This document shows, in pieces, positions 50,646 through 58,884 of a DNA stretch of 64,000 nt (the first letter of the stretch is position 1; each line of letters starts with the position of its first letter). A program made the position numbers and the translations under genes. The DNA lies in contig JAHDMJ010000004.1 in NCBI GenBank assembly GCA_018436095.1, forward strand, positions 1-64,000. Direction: 5' to 3'. The notes under the pieces are model-generated. The model saw only the letters and a list, made by a program, of their open reading frames with translations, was not told the origin of the DNA and made no database searches. The DNA is from Clostridia bacterium. Its GTDB lineage: Bacteria; Bacillota; Peptococcia; DRI-13; UBA5745.

Positions 50646-50861
50646 CTATTCCTCCTTCTCGTCTTGATCTCTCAGCTTATATTCGTTATAGACTTTCGTC
50701 ATGCCGACATAAGTGATGACCCATAAAGGTACTACGGTAAAGAGAGCGTGAATGCCCATGCCCCTGGCGTCCAAAAGAGCAGGGACGCCGGGCAGGTTGT
50801 AAAGCACATAAAACAGGGCTGTAGCAAGAAGCCAAATCAATTCTGTTTTTGTGACCTTCAT
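50646..50861 (-). CDS. Small two-span membrane partner of the SSS symporter
   Basis: A 71-residue membrane protein with two predicted helices (LIWLLATALFYVLYNLPG and FTVVPLWVITYVGMTKVY) and a charged tail. Its size and position resemble the YhdT/DUF-type small proteins paired with PanF-like symporters. It lies 1 bp after the methyltransferase gene on the minus strand. Function beyond carrier assembly is unknown. Confidence 0.75.
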   Translation of the reverse strand: MKVTKTELIWLLATALFYVLYNLPGVPALLDARGMGIHALFTVVPLWVITYVGMTKVYNEYKLRDQDEKEE

Positions 50862-50862
50862 A

Positions 50863-52314
50863 TTATTGCTGTCCTCCTTTAATTAAAGCTTTATGAGCTT
50901 CGGCGAGGGCTTGATCAATGGCTTTGACTTTGTCTTCGGGCAGATCAATTTTGACAGGTTTGGCCACCAGTTCACGATAACGGTCCAAAGCCTGATCCAG
51001 TAAGGTTTTCTTACCGGACTGTTCCCATTTGGCCATGCCGTCCCGGTTAAACATCAAAGGCCGGTGGGGTTCCGTGAAGTGCCGCATGGTATGTTCACTC
51101 AAAATAAAGCCGGCTTTGTCGTCACCGTTCATGATCTCATTGTAGCCCAAAGTCTCGTCGCTGATTTCCAAACCTCTGCGGAGGCGGCGGGCAATACCGA
51201 AAATCTCATTGTCGATGATCAACTGCAGGGGGCTGATGGTTTTAGCCGTTTCCAGCTGGCCGGCGCCGCCCAATACGCTGGCGTCGGACATAGCCATCAT
51301 GTGAATCAAGGAGGTGCGTTCAATCATGTTCTGCTCGTCGATGACCAGGCTGTCGGTGCCGGTGCCGTAGGAATGAGCGCGGATATTGTAGCCCTGCTCA
51401 AAGAGCTGCATGCAGATCAGGCGGCCCATGGTAATTTCCGTATTGGACTGCAGGGTGTAGGTGGTCATCATATCCATAGAAAAGAGCAAAGTTGTGGCGA
51501 TAACCGGGGTGCCGGGGCCGATGAGCTGAGCCATGATGATCATAGCCATAACCTCGGCGCAGGCTACCAAAGCGGTGCCCTGGGCAGTCACCGGTGTGTT
51601 GGCGCCGCCGGTAGGCAGGGAGCAAGGCTGAATCGGCAGGCCTGCTTTGGCGCAACGGTAAATAACCTCGGCGTCCATGTTCTTGAAGGTCAATACAGGT
51701 ACGCCGCAGGCGATGAAGCTGACGATAGGCCGTTTTTGGAGGTTTTCCAGGCCGCCCACTGCTGCTGCTGCGATGTTGATGAGATGCTGGACGTTTTCCG
51801 TCTCATAAGGCTGAATCCAGATGTGCTTTTTGCTGTGCTTCAGCACCTGGGCCAGGGTGGAAACGTCGATAGCCTCTACGGGTACTTCTTCGCCGGAGGT
51901 GGAGGGCAGAGTGCAGTAGTTGACGTTTTCCATAACGTTGATCAACTGGGTCCACTCAGCTACCTCATCTAAAGTGATATAATGGGAATCATTATTGACA
52001 TCCAGATAGTTCATGGCGCCGGTGTTGGTACGCACGTAGAAATCACCGGTGGGATGGGGGAATTTCAAATCGAATTCTCCGGAGGGTGAAGCCAAAGTGA
52101 ATTCTGCCGGAATGGTAGATAAAGCCTTTTTGATCAGATCTTTGCTGAATTTCACATTATGGCCGTTTACCTCTGCGCCTTTGGCTGCCAGTTCGGCTAC
52201 TAACTCAGCGTGATCTACTTCGATACCCCGGATGGAAAGGAGGTCCTCCAGACGGTTTTTCATCAGTTCCAATTCCTCGGGGGTCATTACGTTATATTTG
52301 ATTCTTCCTTGCAT
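50863..52314 (-). CDS. MttB-family methyltransferase without pyrrolysine
   Basis: A 483-residue trimethylamine-methyltransferase-family protein. The family transfers a methyl group from a quaternary or tertiary amine to a corrinoid protein. YLDVNNDSHYITLDEVAEWT, CSLPTGGANTPVTAQGTALV and SYGTGTDSLVIDEQ fit the non-pyrrolysine branch (MtgB for glycine betaine, MtpB for proline betaine, MtcB for carnitine, MtyB for butyrobetaine). The reading frame has no internal amber codon. The start codon lies behind GGAGCG. Neighbouring corrinoid proteins, activator and MtaA complete the pathway. The actual amine cannot be read from sequence. Confidence 0.9.
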   Translation of the reverse strand: MQGRIKYNVMTPEELELMKNRLEDLLSIRGIEVDHAELVAELAAKGAEVNGHNVKFSKDLIKKALSTIPAEFTLASPSGEFDLKFPHPTGDFYVRTNTGAMNYLDVNNDSHYITLDEVAEWTQLINVMENVNYCTLPSTSGEEVPVEAIDVSTLAQVLKHSKKHIWIQPYETENVQHLINIAAAAVGGLENLQKRPIVSFIACGVPVLTFKNMDAEVIYRCAKAGLPIQPCSLPTGGANTPVTAQGTALVACAEVMAMIIMAQLIGPGTPVIATTLLFSMDMMTTYTLQSNTEITMGRLICMQLFEQGYNIRAHSYGTGTDSLVIDEQNMIERTSLIHMMAMSDASVLGGAGQLETAKTISPLQLIIDNEIFGIARRLRRGLEISDETLGYNEIMNGDDKAGFILSEHTMRHFTEPHRPLMFNRDGMAKWEQSGKKTLLDQALDRYRELVAKPVKIDLPEDKVKAIDQALAEAHKALIKGGQQ

Positions 52315-52329
52315 GTGGAACGCTCCTTT

Positions 52330-52962
52330 CTAGGCTACGAAATCTTTTGCTAACCGGGCAGCTTCAGCAGCATCGGCAGCAAAGCAGTCGGCGCCAATCT
52401 TGTCTGCCCAAGCCTGATTGATGGGAGCGCCGCCCACCATGACTTTTACGGAATCGCGGATGCCGGCTTCTGCTAAAGCGGCAATGACGTTTTTCTGTTC
52501 GTACATGGTAGTGGTCAGGAGCGCAGACAGACCGATGACATCGGCATTATGCTCTTTGACAGCAGCTACGAATTTTTCTGAGGATACGTCGGTACCCAGA
52601 TCAACAACTTTGATGCCGGCGCTGCTCATCATCAAAGCTACCAGGTTTTTGCCGATATCGTGGAGGTCGCCTTTAACGGTACCCAGCACGGCGGTGCCCT
52701 TTGTGGTAATGCCGCCTTCCAGCATCAGAGGTTTAATGACGTCCACACCTGCGTTCATGGCTTTGGCTGCCATCAGCACATTCGGTACAAAAACCTCGTT
52801 TTTGGCGAAGCGCTCGCCAATAATATTGATGCCGCACATCAAACCGTTGTCCAGGATGTCCTGGGCGGAAAGGCCCTGATCCACTGCCTCTTGGGTCTTC
52901 TCCGTTATTTTCATGAAATTACCGGCGATCACCAGATCGCTAAGCTCCTGCAAAATGCTCAT
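52330..52962 (-). CDS. Corrinoid protein 1 (MtbC/MtqC-like)
   Basis: A 210-residue methyl carrier. An N-terminal helical cap (1-85) precedes the B12-binding Rossmann domain, whose cobalt ligand is H101 in GTVKGDLHDIGKNLV, with VVDLGTDVS and GLSALLTTTM following. It should take the methyl group from the MttB protein and give it to the MtaA-like enzyme. It lies 15 bp before the MttB gene; start ATG behind GGAAGG. Confidence 0.93.
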   Translation of the reverse strand: MSILQELSDLVIAGNFMKITEKTQEAVDQGLSAQDILDNGLMCGINIIGERFAKNEVFVPNVLMAAKAMNAGVDVIKPLMLEGGITTKGTAVLGTVKGDLHDIGKNLVALMMSSAGIKVVDLGTDVSSEKFVAAVKEHNADVIGLSALLTTTMYEQKNVIAALAEAGIRDSVKVMVGGAPINQAWADKIGADCFAADAAEAARLAKDFVA

Positions 52963-52965
52963 TGT

Positions 52966-53616
52966 TCAACCTTCCTCTCCCCTGTTGTTTTGGTAGATGC
53001 CCATCACAGTATCTTTGGCCTCCACGGCACTATCCACGAAGACGGCGTTAATTTCCCGGGCAAATTGGTTGGTTACGGGATTGCCGCCCACCAAAATGGT
53101 TACGGGACGATCAAAATCTGCCTGCCGGATAGCTTCCACCACTTCCTTCATATTGGACATGGTGGTGGTTAGCATGGCGGAAATCAAAACCACCGAGGCT
53201 TCCGCTTGGCGGATGCCTTTGATGAATTCCTCCTTGCTCACATCGGTGCCCAGATCAAGGACATCGAAGCCGGCGCTTTCCAGCATCATTTTGACTAATT
53301 GTTTGCCGATATCGTGGATATCGCCTTTGACCGTACCGATGACGACCTTATCCAGCCGGGTTAGTTCCCGGTCGCCCAGATACTGGGCGATCTTGTCCAT
53401 ACCTTTGTTGATGACCCTGGCGGACATCAAGATTTCCGGTATGTACTTTCTTCCCTGCCGGTAATCCAGTTCCACCATGTCCATGCCCGGTACATAACCC
53501 CGGCTGATGATTTCCACCGGATTATATCCGGCCTCCAACATGGATTGGCAAACTACGGATGCGGTTGCTTCGTCACCGTTTGCTACTGCTTGGGCGATTT
53601 CTTCGTATAGGCTCAT
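52966..53616 (-). CDS. Corrinoid protein 2 (MtbC/MtqC-like)
   Basis: A 216-residue paralogue of corrinoid protein 1, with H101 in GTVKGDIHDIGKQLV, LDLGTDVS and ISAMLTTTM. The start is ATG at 53616 behind GGAGGGG; a TTG at 53628 is an unlikely alternative. It is the first gene of the minus-strand operon, 3 bp before corrinoid protein 1. Two different carriers beside a single MttB suggest either a second methyltransferase elsewhere or a two-carrier relay. Confidence 0.93.
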   Translation of the reverse strand: MSLYEEIAQAVANGDEATASVVCQSMLEAGYNPVEIISRGYVPGMDMVELDYRQGRKYIPEILMSARVINKGMDKIAQYLGDRELTRLDKVVIGTVKGDIHDIGKQLVKMMLESAGFDVLDLGTDVSKEEFIKGIRQAEASVVLISAMLTTTMSNMKEVVEAIRQADFDRPVTILVGGNPVTNQFAREINAVFVDSAVEAKDTVMGIYQNNRGEEG

Positions 53617-53891
53617 GTTCCCCTCCAACTCTTTCAGCGCTATCGAGTGGCGTACAAAGCCTCTGAACCATTTGTTCCACTAGTGGTCCTGATGGCATTA
53701 TCGCTTATTGGCTGATAAAAAACTAAAATAAATTCCACAAATATTTGTAAATATTAGTACAACGTTTTTTTGATGTAAAACCATTTTTGTAAAAAATCAT
53801 GCTATTAATGGCTAGCAGTTTTACCGCATTTTTATTATAATACATAATAGCGTTTAAAACGGATAAAAAAAGGATAGGGGGGCGAATAAGT

Positions 53892-55166
53892 ATGCTGGCG
53901 AATTTTTTTTCGTTGAAACAGCTAGAAAATATGGCTAAATCCTATACCGACTGTACAGGCGTTCCGGTTACTGTTTTTGATGAAGAAATGGTGATCATAG
54001 CGGAGGCGGGCCGGGAAATGAAAGTTTGTAAATTTTCCGAGATATACAATAAGGCCGGTGCCTGTATAAAAGTTTTAAAATTCTCCGGCGAAATGGCTCT
54101 TAATTTGGGAGAACCGTATATTTATTCTTGCCCGGCAGGGTTTTTGCATATTTGCGTGGCCTTGATTAATGACAAGAAATTTCAGGGCTGCTTTATTGCC
54201 GGACCTATATCCATGAATACCATCAGCGAAAAAAACATCAGCACTATTATAGAATTAAATGAAGGCAACGCCAATATGCAGGAGTTTTTACCAAAGCTAA
54301 CATTATTCATCAAGGACATGCCCATATATACTCCCTCCAGGATATCCAGCTTGTCCCAATTATTGTTTAATACGGTGCTGAGCTTATATAGCAACAAAGA
54401 AGATTATTTATACATGAGCACGAAATATAATACATACAGTCAGATTTCTGAGGACATAAAAAATTATAAAGAAGCACAACGGCTTTCTACGGAAAAACTG
54501 GCCCAAAATGCAGCGGAGGATATGGTCAGGGAGCTGCAAAAGCGGATCCGCTCCAGAGACCGGGAGGGAGCTTACCATTTGGCTAACATGGTCTTAGAGG
54601 ATATCCGCCTGTCGGAAGCCGGTAATTTTGAAGTCATGAAACTACGCCTTTTTGAGCTTTATATAACCTTATCCCGGTCGGGCGTAGAAAGCGGCGCTTC
54701 TATTCAAAAGGTTTTCGGTATTAATTTTGACCTGGTGGCTTCCTTAAATAGTATCCTTACGGTACCCCAATTACAGGAATGGGCCCAAAAGGTGGTAGAC
54801 CATTTTATTGACAATGTATTTTCCAGTATTTATTCCGGCCGCTCTCTTATTATCGCCAATGCTATCCGCCATATCAATACCAACTATATGACGAAAATCA
54901 ATCTGAAGAATTTGGCGGAGCTTCTCCATGTCAATGAATCCTATCTTTCCAAGCTGTTCAAGCAGGAAATGGGTCAGAATTTTACGGATTATCTGAATGA
55001 AATCCGCATCAACAAGAGCCTGTCCCTGATCCGGGATACGGACAATAATTTACTGGATATCGCTCTGGCCGTGGGCTTCGAAGATCAAAGTTATTATACT
55101 AAAGTTTTCCGAAAAGTGATGAACCAAACACCTAAACAATACCGCAATGGAAGAATCAGTGCATAG
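53892..55166 (+). CDS. PocR-AraC transcriptional regulator
   Basis: A 424-residue regulator. The N-terminal PocR ligand-binding domain (about 1-165) has YTDCTGVPVTVFDEE, conserved cysteines and YSCPAGFLHICVALI with FIAGPISM; the C-terminal AraC double helix-turn-helix (about 325-424) has NLAELLHVNESYLSKLFKQE and DIALAVGFEDQSYYTKVF. PocR domains sense small organic compounds. It is divergent from the corrinoid/MttB operon and upstream of the activator genes, so it probably switches on both when substrate is present. ATG after AGGGGGGCG. The 275-bp divergent gap is AT-rich, with a TATAAT at 53836. Confidence 0.9.
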   Translation: MLANFFSLKQLENMAKSYTDCTGVPVTVFDEEMVIIAEAGREMKVCKFSEIYNKAGACIKVLKFSGEMALNLGEPYIYSCPAGFLHICVALINDKKFQGCFIAGPISMNTISEKNISTIIELNEGNANMQEFLPKLTLFIKDMPIYTPSRISSLSQLLFNTVLSLYSNKEDYLYMSTKYNTYSQISEDIKNYKEAQRLSTEKLAQNAAEDMVRELQKRIRSRDREGAYHLANMVLEDIRLSEAGNFEVMKLRLFELYITLSRSGVESGASIQKVFGINFDLVASLNSILTVPQLQEWAQKVVDHFIDNVFSSIYSGRSLIIANAIRHINTNYMTKINLKNLAELLHVNESYLSKLFKQEMGQNFTDYLNEIRINKSLSLIRDTDNNLLDIALAVGFEDQSYYTKVFRKVMNQTPKQYRNGRISA

Positions 55167-55249
55167 CGGAATATTACAAAAAGTCGCAAAAATTTTATAA
55201 AATTGAAATAAGATTACGCTATATAATGAAATAATGAGGAGGGAGAGGC

Positions 55250-55885
55250 ATGACCTTGATCAAATTGGAAACAAGTTGTCCGGTGGATCAGGAAGCTGTG
55301 TTTCGCCGGCTTAGCATTACCGGTGATTCTATTGCCTGCCAGTCTTCTCGCTCTGCCCTTATATCATTGCTTGAAAAAAGCGCCGGGTTGATAGAAAGCA
55401 GCTGTTATTACTGCCTGGTGCCCAACTTATACCAATTGCCGGAGCCGGAACTGGCCCAATGTGAAAAGCTGGTACTATGCTTTGCTACTTTGGGCCCCAA
55501 GATATCGGCGCAAATCGGACTTTACTTTGAGAGCAGAGATTATCTGGAAGGCTACTTGCTGGATCATTTGGGCAACGAAATGCTCTTTAGTGCCAGTGAG
55601 GAAATGAACCGGCTTATCGAAGCCAAAGTGAGGGAGCAGGGTTATAATCTGACCATTCCCTTTTCTCCAGGTGAAGGCTGCCTGGAATTAGAGTACCAAG
55701 CCCTATTTTTAGAGGAAATGAAAAGACAGGGGGAAATACCTGTCAGTATAAATAACCATTATATGCTGAATCCGGAAAAAAGTATCCTATATGTATTTGG
55801 GGCAGACCCCAATATCCCTCAATGCGATATTCAGCACGATTGCAGCCGCTGCACCAGGGAAAAATGCTATTTCCGGGGCAAGTAA
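55250..55885 (+). CDS. B12-dependent methionine-synthase activation-domain-like protein
   Basis: A 211-residue protein resembling the activation (AdoMet-binding) domain of B12-dependent methionine synthase, a stand-alone form common beside RACo activators. LVLCFATLGPKISAQIG, DHLGNEMLFSASEEMNRLI and PFSPGEGCLELEYQ support this. It ends in a cysteine cluster CDIQHDCSRCTREKC that may bind a metal or Fe-S cluster. ATG behind GAGGAGGGAG, 85 bp before the RACo-like gene. Likely role: help in reactivating Co(II) corrinoid protein. Confidence 0.82.
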   Translation: MTLIKLETSCPVDQEAVFRRLSITGDSIACQSSRSALISLLEKSAGLIESSCYYCLVPNLYQLPEPELAQCEKLVLCFATLGPKISAQIGLYFESRDYLEGYLLDHLGNEMLFSASEEMNRLIEAKVREQGYNLTIPFSPGEGCLELEYQALFLEEMKRQGEIPVSINNHYMLNPEKSILYVFGADPNIPQCDIQHDCSRCTREKCYFRGK

Positions 55886-55970
55886 TGGAGTATAATAAAT
55901 GAGGCGGGAGTTATCTCCCGCTTTGTTATATTGAGTCGTAGGACGTAGGACATCGGAAAGGAGTTCTGAG

Positions 55971-57746
55971 ATGGACAATAGCCGGGAATACACCGTACAA
56001 TTTCCCCTCCAGGGCAAGACCATACAGGCGCCTCAGGGCATTACCCTGGCCCAGGCTGCCGCTTTAGCCGGGTTCCCTCTGAATCTGGTTTGCGGCGGCA
56101 AAGGTACTTGCGGCAAATGCTGGATCAGCATAGAAAAAGCAGGGGTAAAAAGCCGGGTTATGGCCTGCCGGACTTTGCTGGAGGAGCCGGTAAGCCTGTT
56201 TTTGCAGAAAGAGGATTACGTTCATCAGGCCAATATCCTTACCGGCGGCTTTGCCGGCAGAAGGGCCGAGCTTCGTCCTGCCGTGACGAAGACCTACTTG
56301 CCGCCAAAGGAGATGACGCCCGATTATTGCGGCGGTTTCACCTCCTGGACAGATCCTTACCTTTTAAAGAAGCTGGGCGGGATATTCCGGCAAGGGGCGG
56401 AGGGTCAAGGGATAACCCTGGTGAAACGGCAAGAGCAGGTTATCGACATTCAGGCCGGAGATACCAGGGCTTTGCTCTATGGAGCGGCCTGCGATATCGG
56501 CACAACCAGTGTGGCGTTGTTTATTTATGATTTAAATAGCGGCGCTTTACTGCTGACACTTTCCGGCTTAAATGGACAGATCAGCCATGGCGCCGACGTC
56601 ATCAGCCGGATTGCTTTTGCTTGCGGTGAAGAAGCGGGTACAAAAATCTTGCAGGAGCTTATCGGCAAGACCATCAATGATCTGCTGGAGCAAGGGGCGG
56701 CCTCTCTGCCGGGTCTGAAAGAAAATCTCTTCTCCTTCGTGGCCGGCGGCAATACGGCTATGCAGCATTTCTTTTTCGGCTATTATCCTGAAAACTTAGG
56801 CCATAGCCCCTTTGCCAGCCTCTCCTTGGAAAGACAGGAAACCACAGGAGGCCATTCGGGCCTGGAGCTGCCCCGGCGCTGCCAGGTTGCTTTCCTGCCT
56901 TTAATCGGCGGTTTTGTGGGCGGCGACATTACGGCGGTACTGCTGACCATTCCGGAGGACCGGAAGCTTCGGCTGATTATTGATCTGGGCACCAACGGCG
57001 AAATCGTTTTAGGGACGAAGGACCGCTATCTGGCAGCTTCCACTGCCTGCGGCCCGGCCCTTGAGGGAGCCAGCCTCAACTGCGGTATGCGGGGGTCTAG
57101 AGGGGCCATAGAGAGAGTAACCGTTGATGCTGGCGGTGCGGAGGCTATCCTTTGCCAGGTGATCGGCGGCGGCCAGGCCGTAGGAATCTGCGGTTCCGGT
57201 ATTGTGGATGCGGTGGCCCTCATGCTGCGTTACGGGCTGATGGACAGAACAGGCCGGATATTAAGCCGTAAGGAATACGAAGAGCTCCATGGCGGCTCTG
57301 ATTTGGGGGCCCGTCTGGCCCCTTATCTGGCAGTCCATGGGGAGCTGCCGGCTTTTTATCTGACGCCTCAAGTTTTTATTGATCAGAAGGATATCCGGCA
57401 AATTCAATTGGCCAAGAGCGCCATCTGCGCCGGTTGCCTGGCCTTGGCTGCCAATTGGGGATTGAAGCTGGACGAGCTGGACGAGCTAATTCTGGCAGGA
57501 GCCTTCGGCAATTATATTGATAAGGATAGTGCTTTAGCCATCGGTCTGCTGCCTGCCGTAGCCGCCGATAAAATCATTCCCATCGGCAATGGAGCAGGCC
57601 TGGGTACGGCTATGTATTTGCTGGATCAAAACCTGGAGGCCAAGGCCCGGGAGTTGATTGCCAATACCTGCCACTGTGAGCTGGCCTGCGATGCTGTCTT
57701 TATGGAGCAATATATTTGCCAGATGGACTTTCCGGAGCTGACATAG
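55971..57746 (+). CDS. RACo-type reductive activator of corrinoid proteins (2Fe-2S plus ASKHA domain)
   Basis: A 591-residue protein. The N-terminal plant-type ferredoxin domain has C41, C47, C50 and C66 (CGGKGTCGKCW, MACRT). Then comes the DUF4445/ASKHA ATPase region with DIGTTSVALFIYDL, GGNTAMQHFFFG, IDLGTNGEIVL and AGAFGNYID. RACo proteins use ATP to drive reduction of inactive Co(II) corrinoid to Co(I). ATG after AAAGGAG. It sits between the activation-domain protein and the CobW GTPase, and the neighbourhood includes two corrinoid carriers that could be its clients. Confidence 0.9.
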   Translation: MDNSREYTVQFPLQGKTIQAPQGITLAQAAALAGFPLNLVCGGKGTCGKCWISIEKAGVKSRVMACRTLLEEPVSLFLQKEDYVHQANILTGGFAGRRAELRPAVTKTYLPPKEMTPDYCGGFTSWTDPYLLKKLGGIFRQGAEGQGITLVKRQEQVIDIQAGDTRALLYGAACDIGTTSVALFIYDLNSGALLLTLSGLNGQISHGADVISRIAFACGEEAGTKILQELIGKTINDLLEQGAASLPGLKENLFSFVAGGNTAMQHFFFGYYPENLGHSPFASLSLERQETTGGHSGLELPRRCQVAFLPLIGGFVGGDITAVLLTIPEDRKLRLIIDLGTNGEIVLGTKDRYLAASTACGPALEGASLNCGMRGSRGAIERVTVDAGGAEAILCQVIGGGQAVGICGSGIVDAVALMLRYGLMDRTGRILSRKEYEELHGGSDLGARLAPYLAVHGELPAFYLTPQVFIDQKDIRQIQLAKSAICAGCLALAANWGLKLDELDELILAGAFGNYIDKDSALAIGLLPAVAADKIIPIGNGAGLGTAMYLLDQNLEAKARELIANTCHCELACDAVFMEQYICQMDFPELT

Positions 57747-57763
57747 AAAAGGGGGAAATACCG

Positions 57764-58738
57764 TTGACCGATATTATTTTGCTCACCGGCTTTTTGGGGG
57801 CCGGCAAAACCACTTTATTAAACCGCTTATTAAGCGGCAATGAGAACCCGGGAAAAACCGTCGGCGTTATCGTCAATGAATTCAGCCAGACCGGTGTGGA
57901 CGGTCAAATTATCCAGGCGCCCTCAGGCACCAGCCTGGTGGAATTAAATAACGGTTCAATATTTTGCGCCTGTATTAAAGATCACTTTGTGGATGCGTTA
58001 ATTGATTTGGCTGGCCGCAGTCTGGACCTGCTGTTTATTGAGGCTTCCGGTTTGGCGGACCCTGCCAATTTTACGTCCATACTGGAAGGCATCAAAAAGC
58101 AGACGAAGGATGCCTACCGTTATCTGGGCGGAGTCTGCCTGGTGGATGCCCTCTATTTTCCGAAGTTTTTCTCTCTTTTACCGGCTTTAAAAAGACAATT
58201 GCTTTATAGCAAAGTAGTTTTAATTAATAAGGCCGACCTGGTGGAGCCGGCGCAAATAGCCCATTGCCTGGATTTGATCCGGGAGACTAACCCGGCGGCT
58301 GCGGTCTACGAAACCTCCTATTGCCGGATTGCCTTCGATCAGCTATATCAAGACCTGACGCCGTCCCGGGATGAGACTGAGGGGGGAGAGGGAGCGGCAG
58401 CAACGGGCCGGCCGGCTCTTGACAGCACCAATACGCCGGAAACCCGGCCTAAGACCTTGACCATTCATCCGGCAAAGGCCATAGAGATGGGCCAGCTAAA
58501 AGCCCTGCTGGCCGGCTTGACGCCCCATGCCTACCGGATAAAGGGTTTTATGATGACCACGGAGGGGCCCTGCTTTGTTAGCTGCGTGGGAGAGGAGATA
58601 AATATCCAGCCCGTTGACAAAATGGGAGGGGAGGCTTCTTTGGTGGTTATCGCCTCTGTGGGCATTAAAATTATTTCTCTGGCTACGGCGGAAGCCCGCA
58701 AATATTGGGGCGATGATGTGCAAATTAAAGTAGACTGA
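57764..58738 (+). CDS. CobW/COG0523-family GTPase
   Basis: A 324-residue G3E GTPase. The P-loop is LTGFLGAGKTTLLNRLL, VNEFSQTGVDGQII is switch I, EASGLADP the G3 region, and INKADLVEP the G4 motif. The usual CxCC metal motif is replaced by IFCACIKDHFV, a CxC variant. The C-terminal CobW domain starts near LKALLAGLTPHAYRIKG. The start is TTG at 57764, 8-9 nt after AGGGGG; an upstream ATG at 57716 lies inside the RACo gene. Likely role: metal or cofactor delivery to the methyl-transfer system, for example zinc or cobalt corrinoid. Confidence 0.85.
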   Translation: MTDIILLTGFLGAGKTTLLNRLLSGNENPGKTVGVIVNEFSQTGVDGQIIQAPSGTSLVELNNGSIFCACIKDHFVDALIDLAGRSLDLLFIEASGLADPANFTSILEGIKKQTKDAYRYLGGVCLVDALYFPKFFSLLPALKRQLLYSKVVLINKADLVEPAQIAHCLDLIRETNPAAAVYETSYCRIAFDQLYQDLTPSRDETEGGEGAAATGRPALDSTNTPETRPKTLTIHPAKAIEMGQLKALLAGLTPHAYRIKGFMMTTEGPCFVSCVGEEINIQPVDKMGGEASLVVIASVGIKIISLATAEARKYWGDDVQIKVD

Positions 58739-58808
58739 TGGAATTAGTAGGAAATAATCCGGATTTATAAAAAATCGTCGGAATTAGTAGTCAGGATTGT
58801 ACTAAATG

Positions 58809-58848
58809 TAGCGGTTTTTATCCTAGAATAAAGACCGCTATTTTTTTT
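58809..58848 (+). terminator. Terminator after the CobW gene
   Basis: TAGCGGT and ACCGCTA form a short stem (58809-58815 with 58834-58840), followed by eight T. The stem is modest, but the T run is long. Confidence 0.65.
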
Positions 58849-58884
58849 ATGATAAGAATAATCAAACGAATCGGAGGATGAATT

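Noticed and set aside
50863-52314. Pyrrolysine-containing trimethylamine methyltransferase (true MttB)
   Set aside because: The frame runs through uninterrupted with no in-frame amber codon, so it belongs to the non-pyrrolysine branch.
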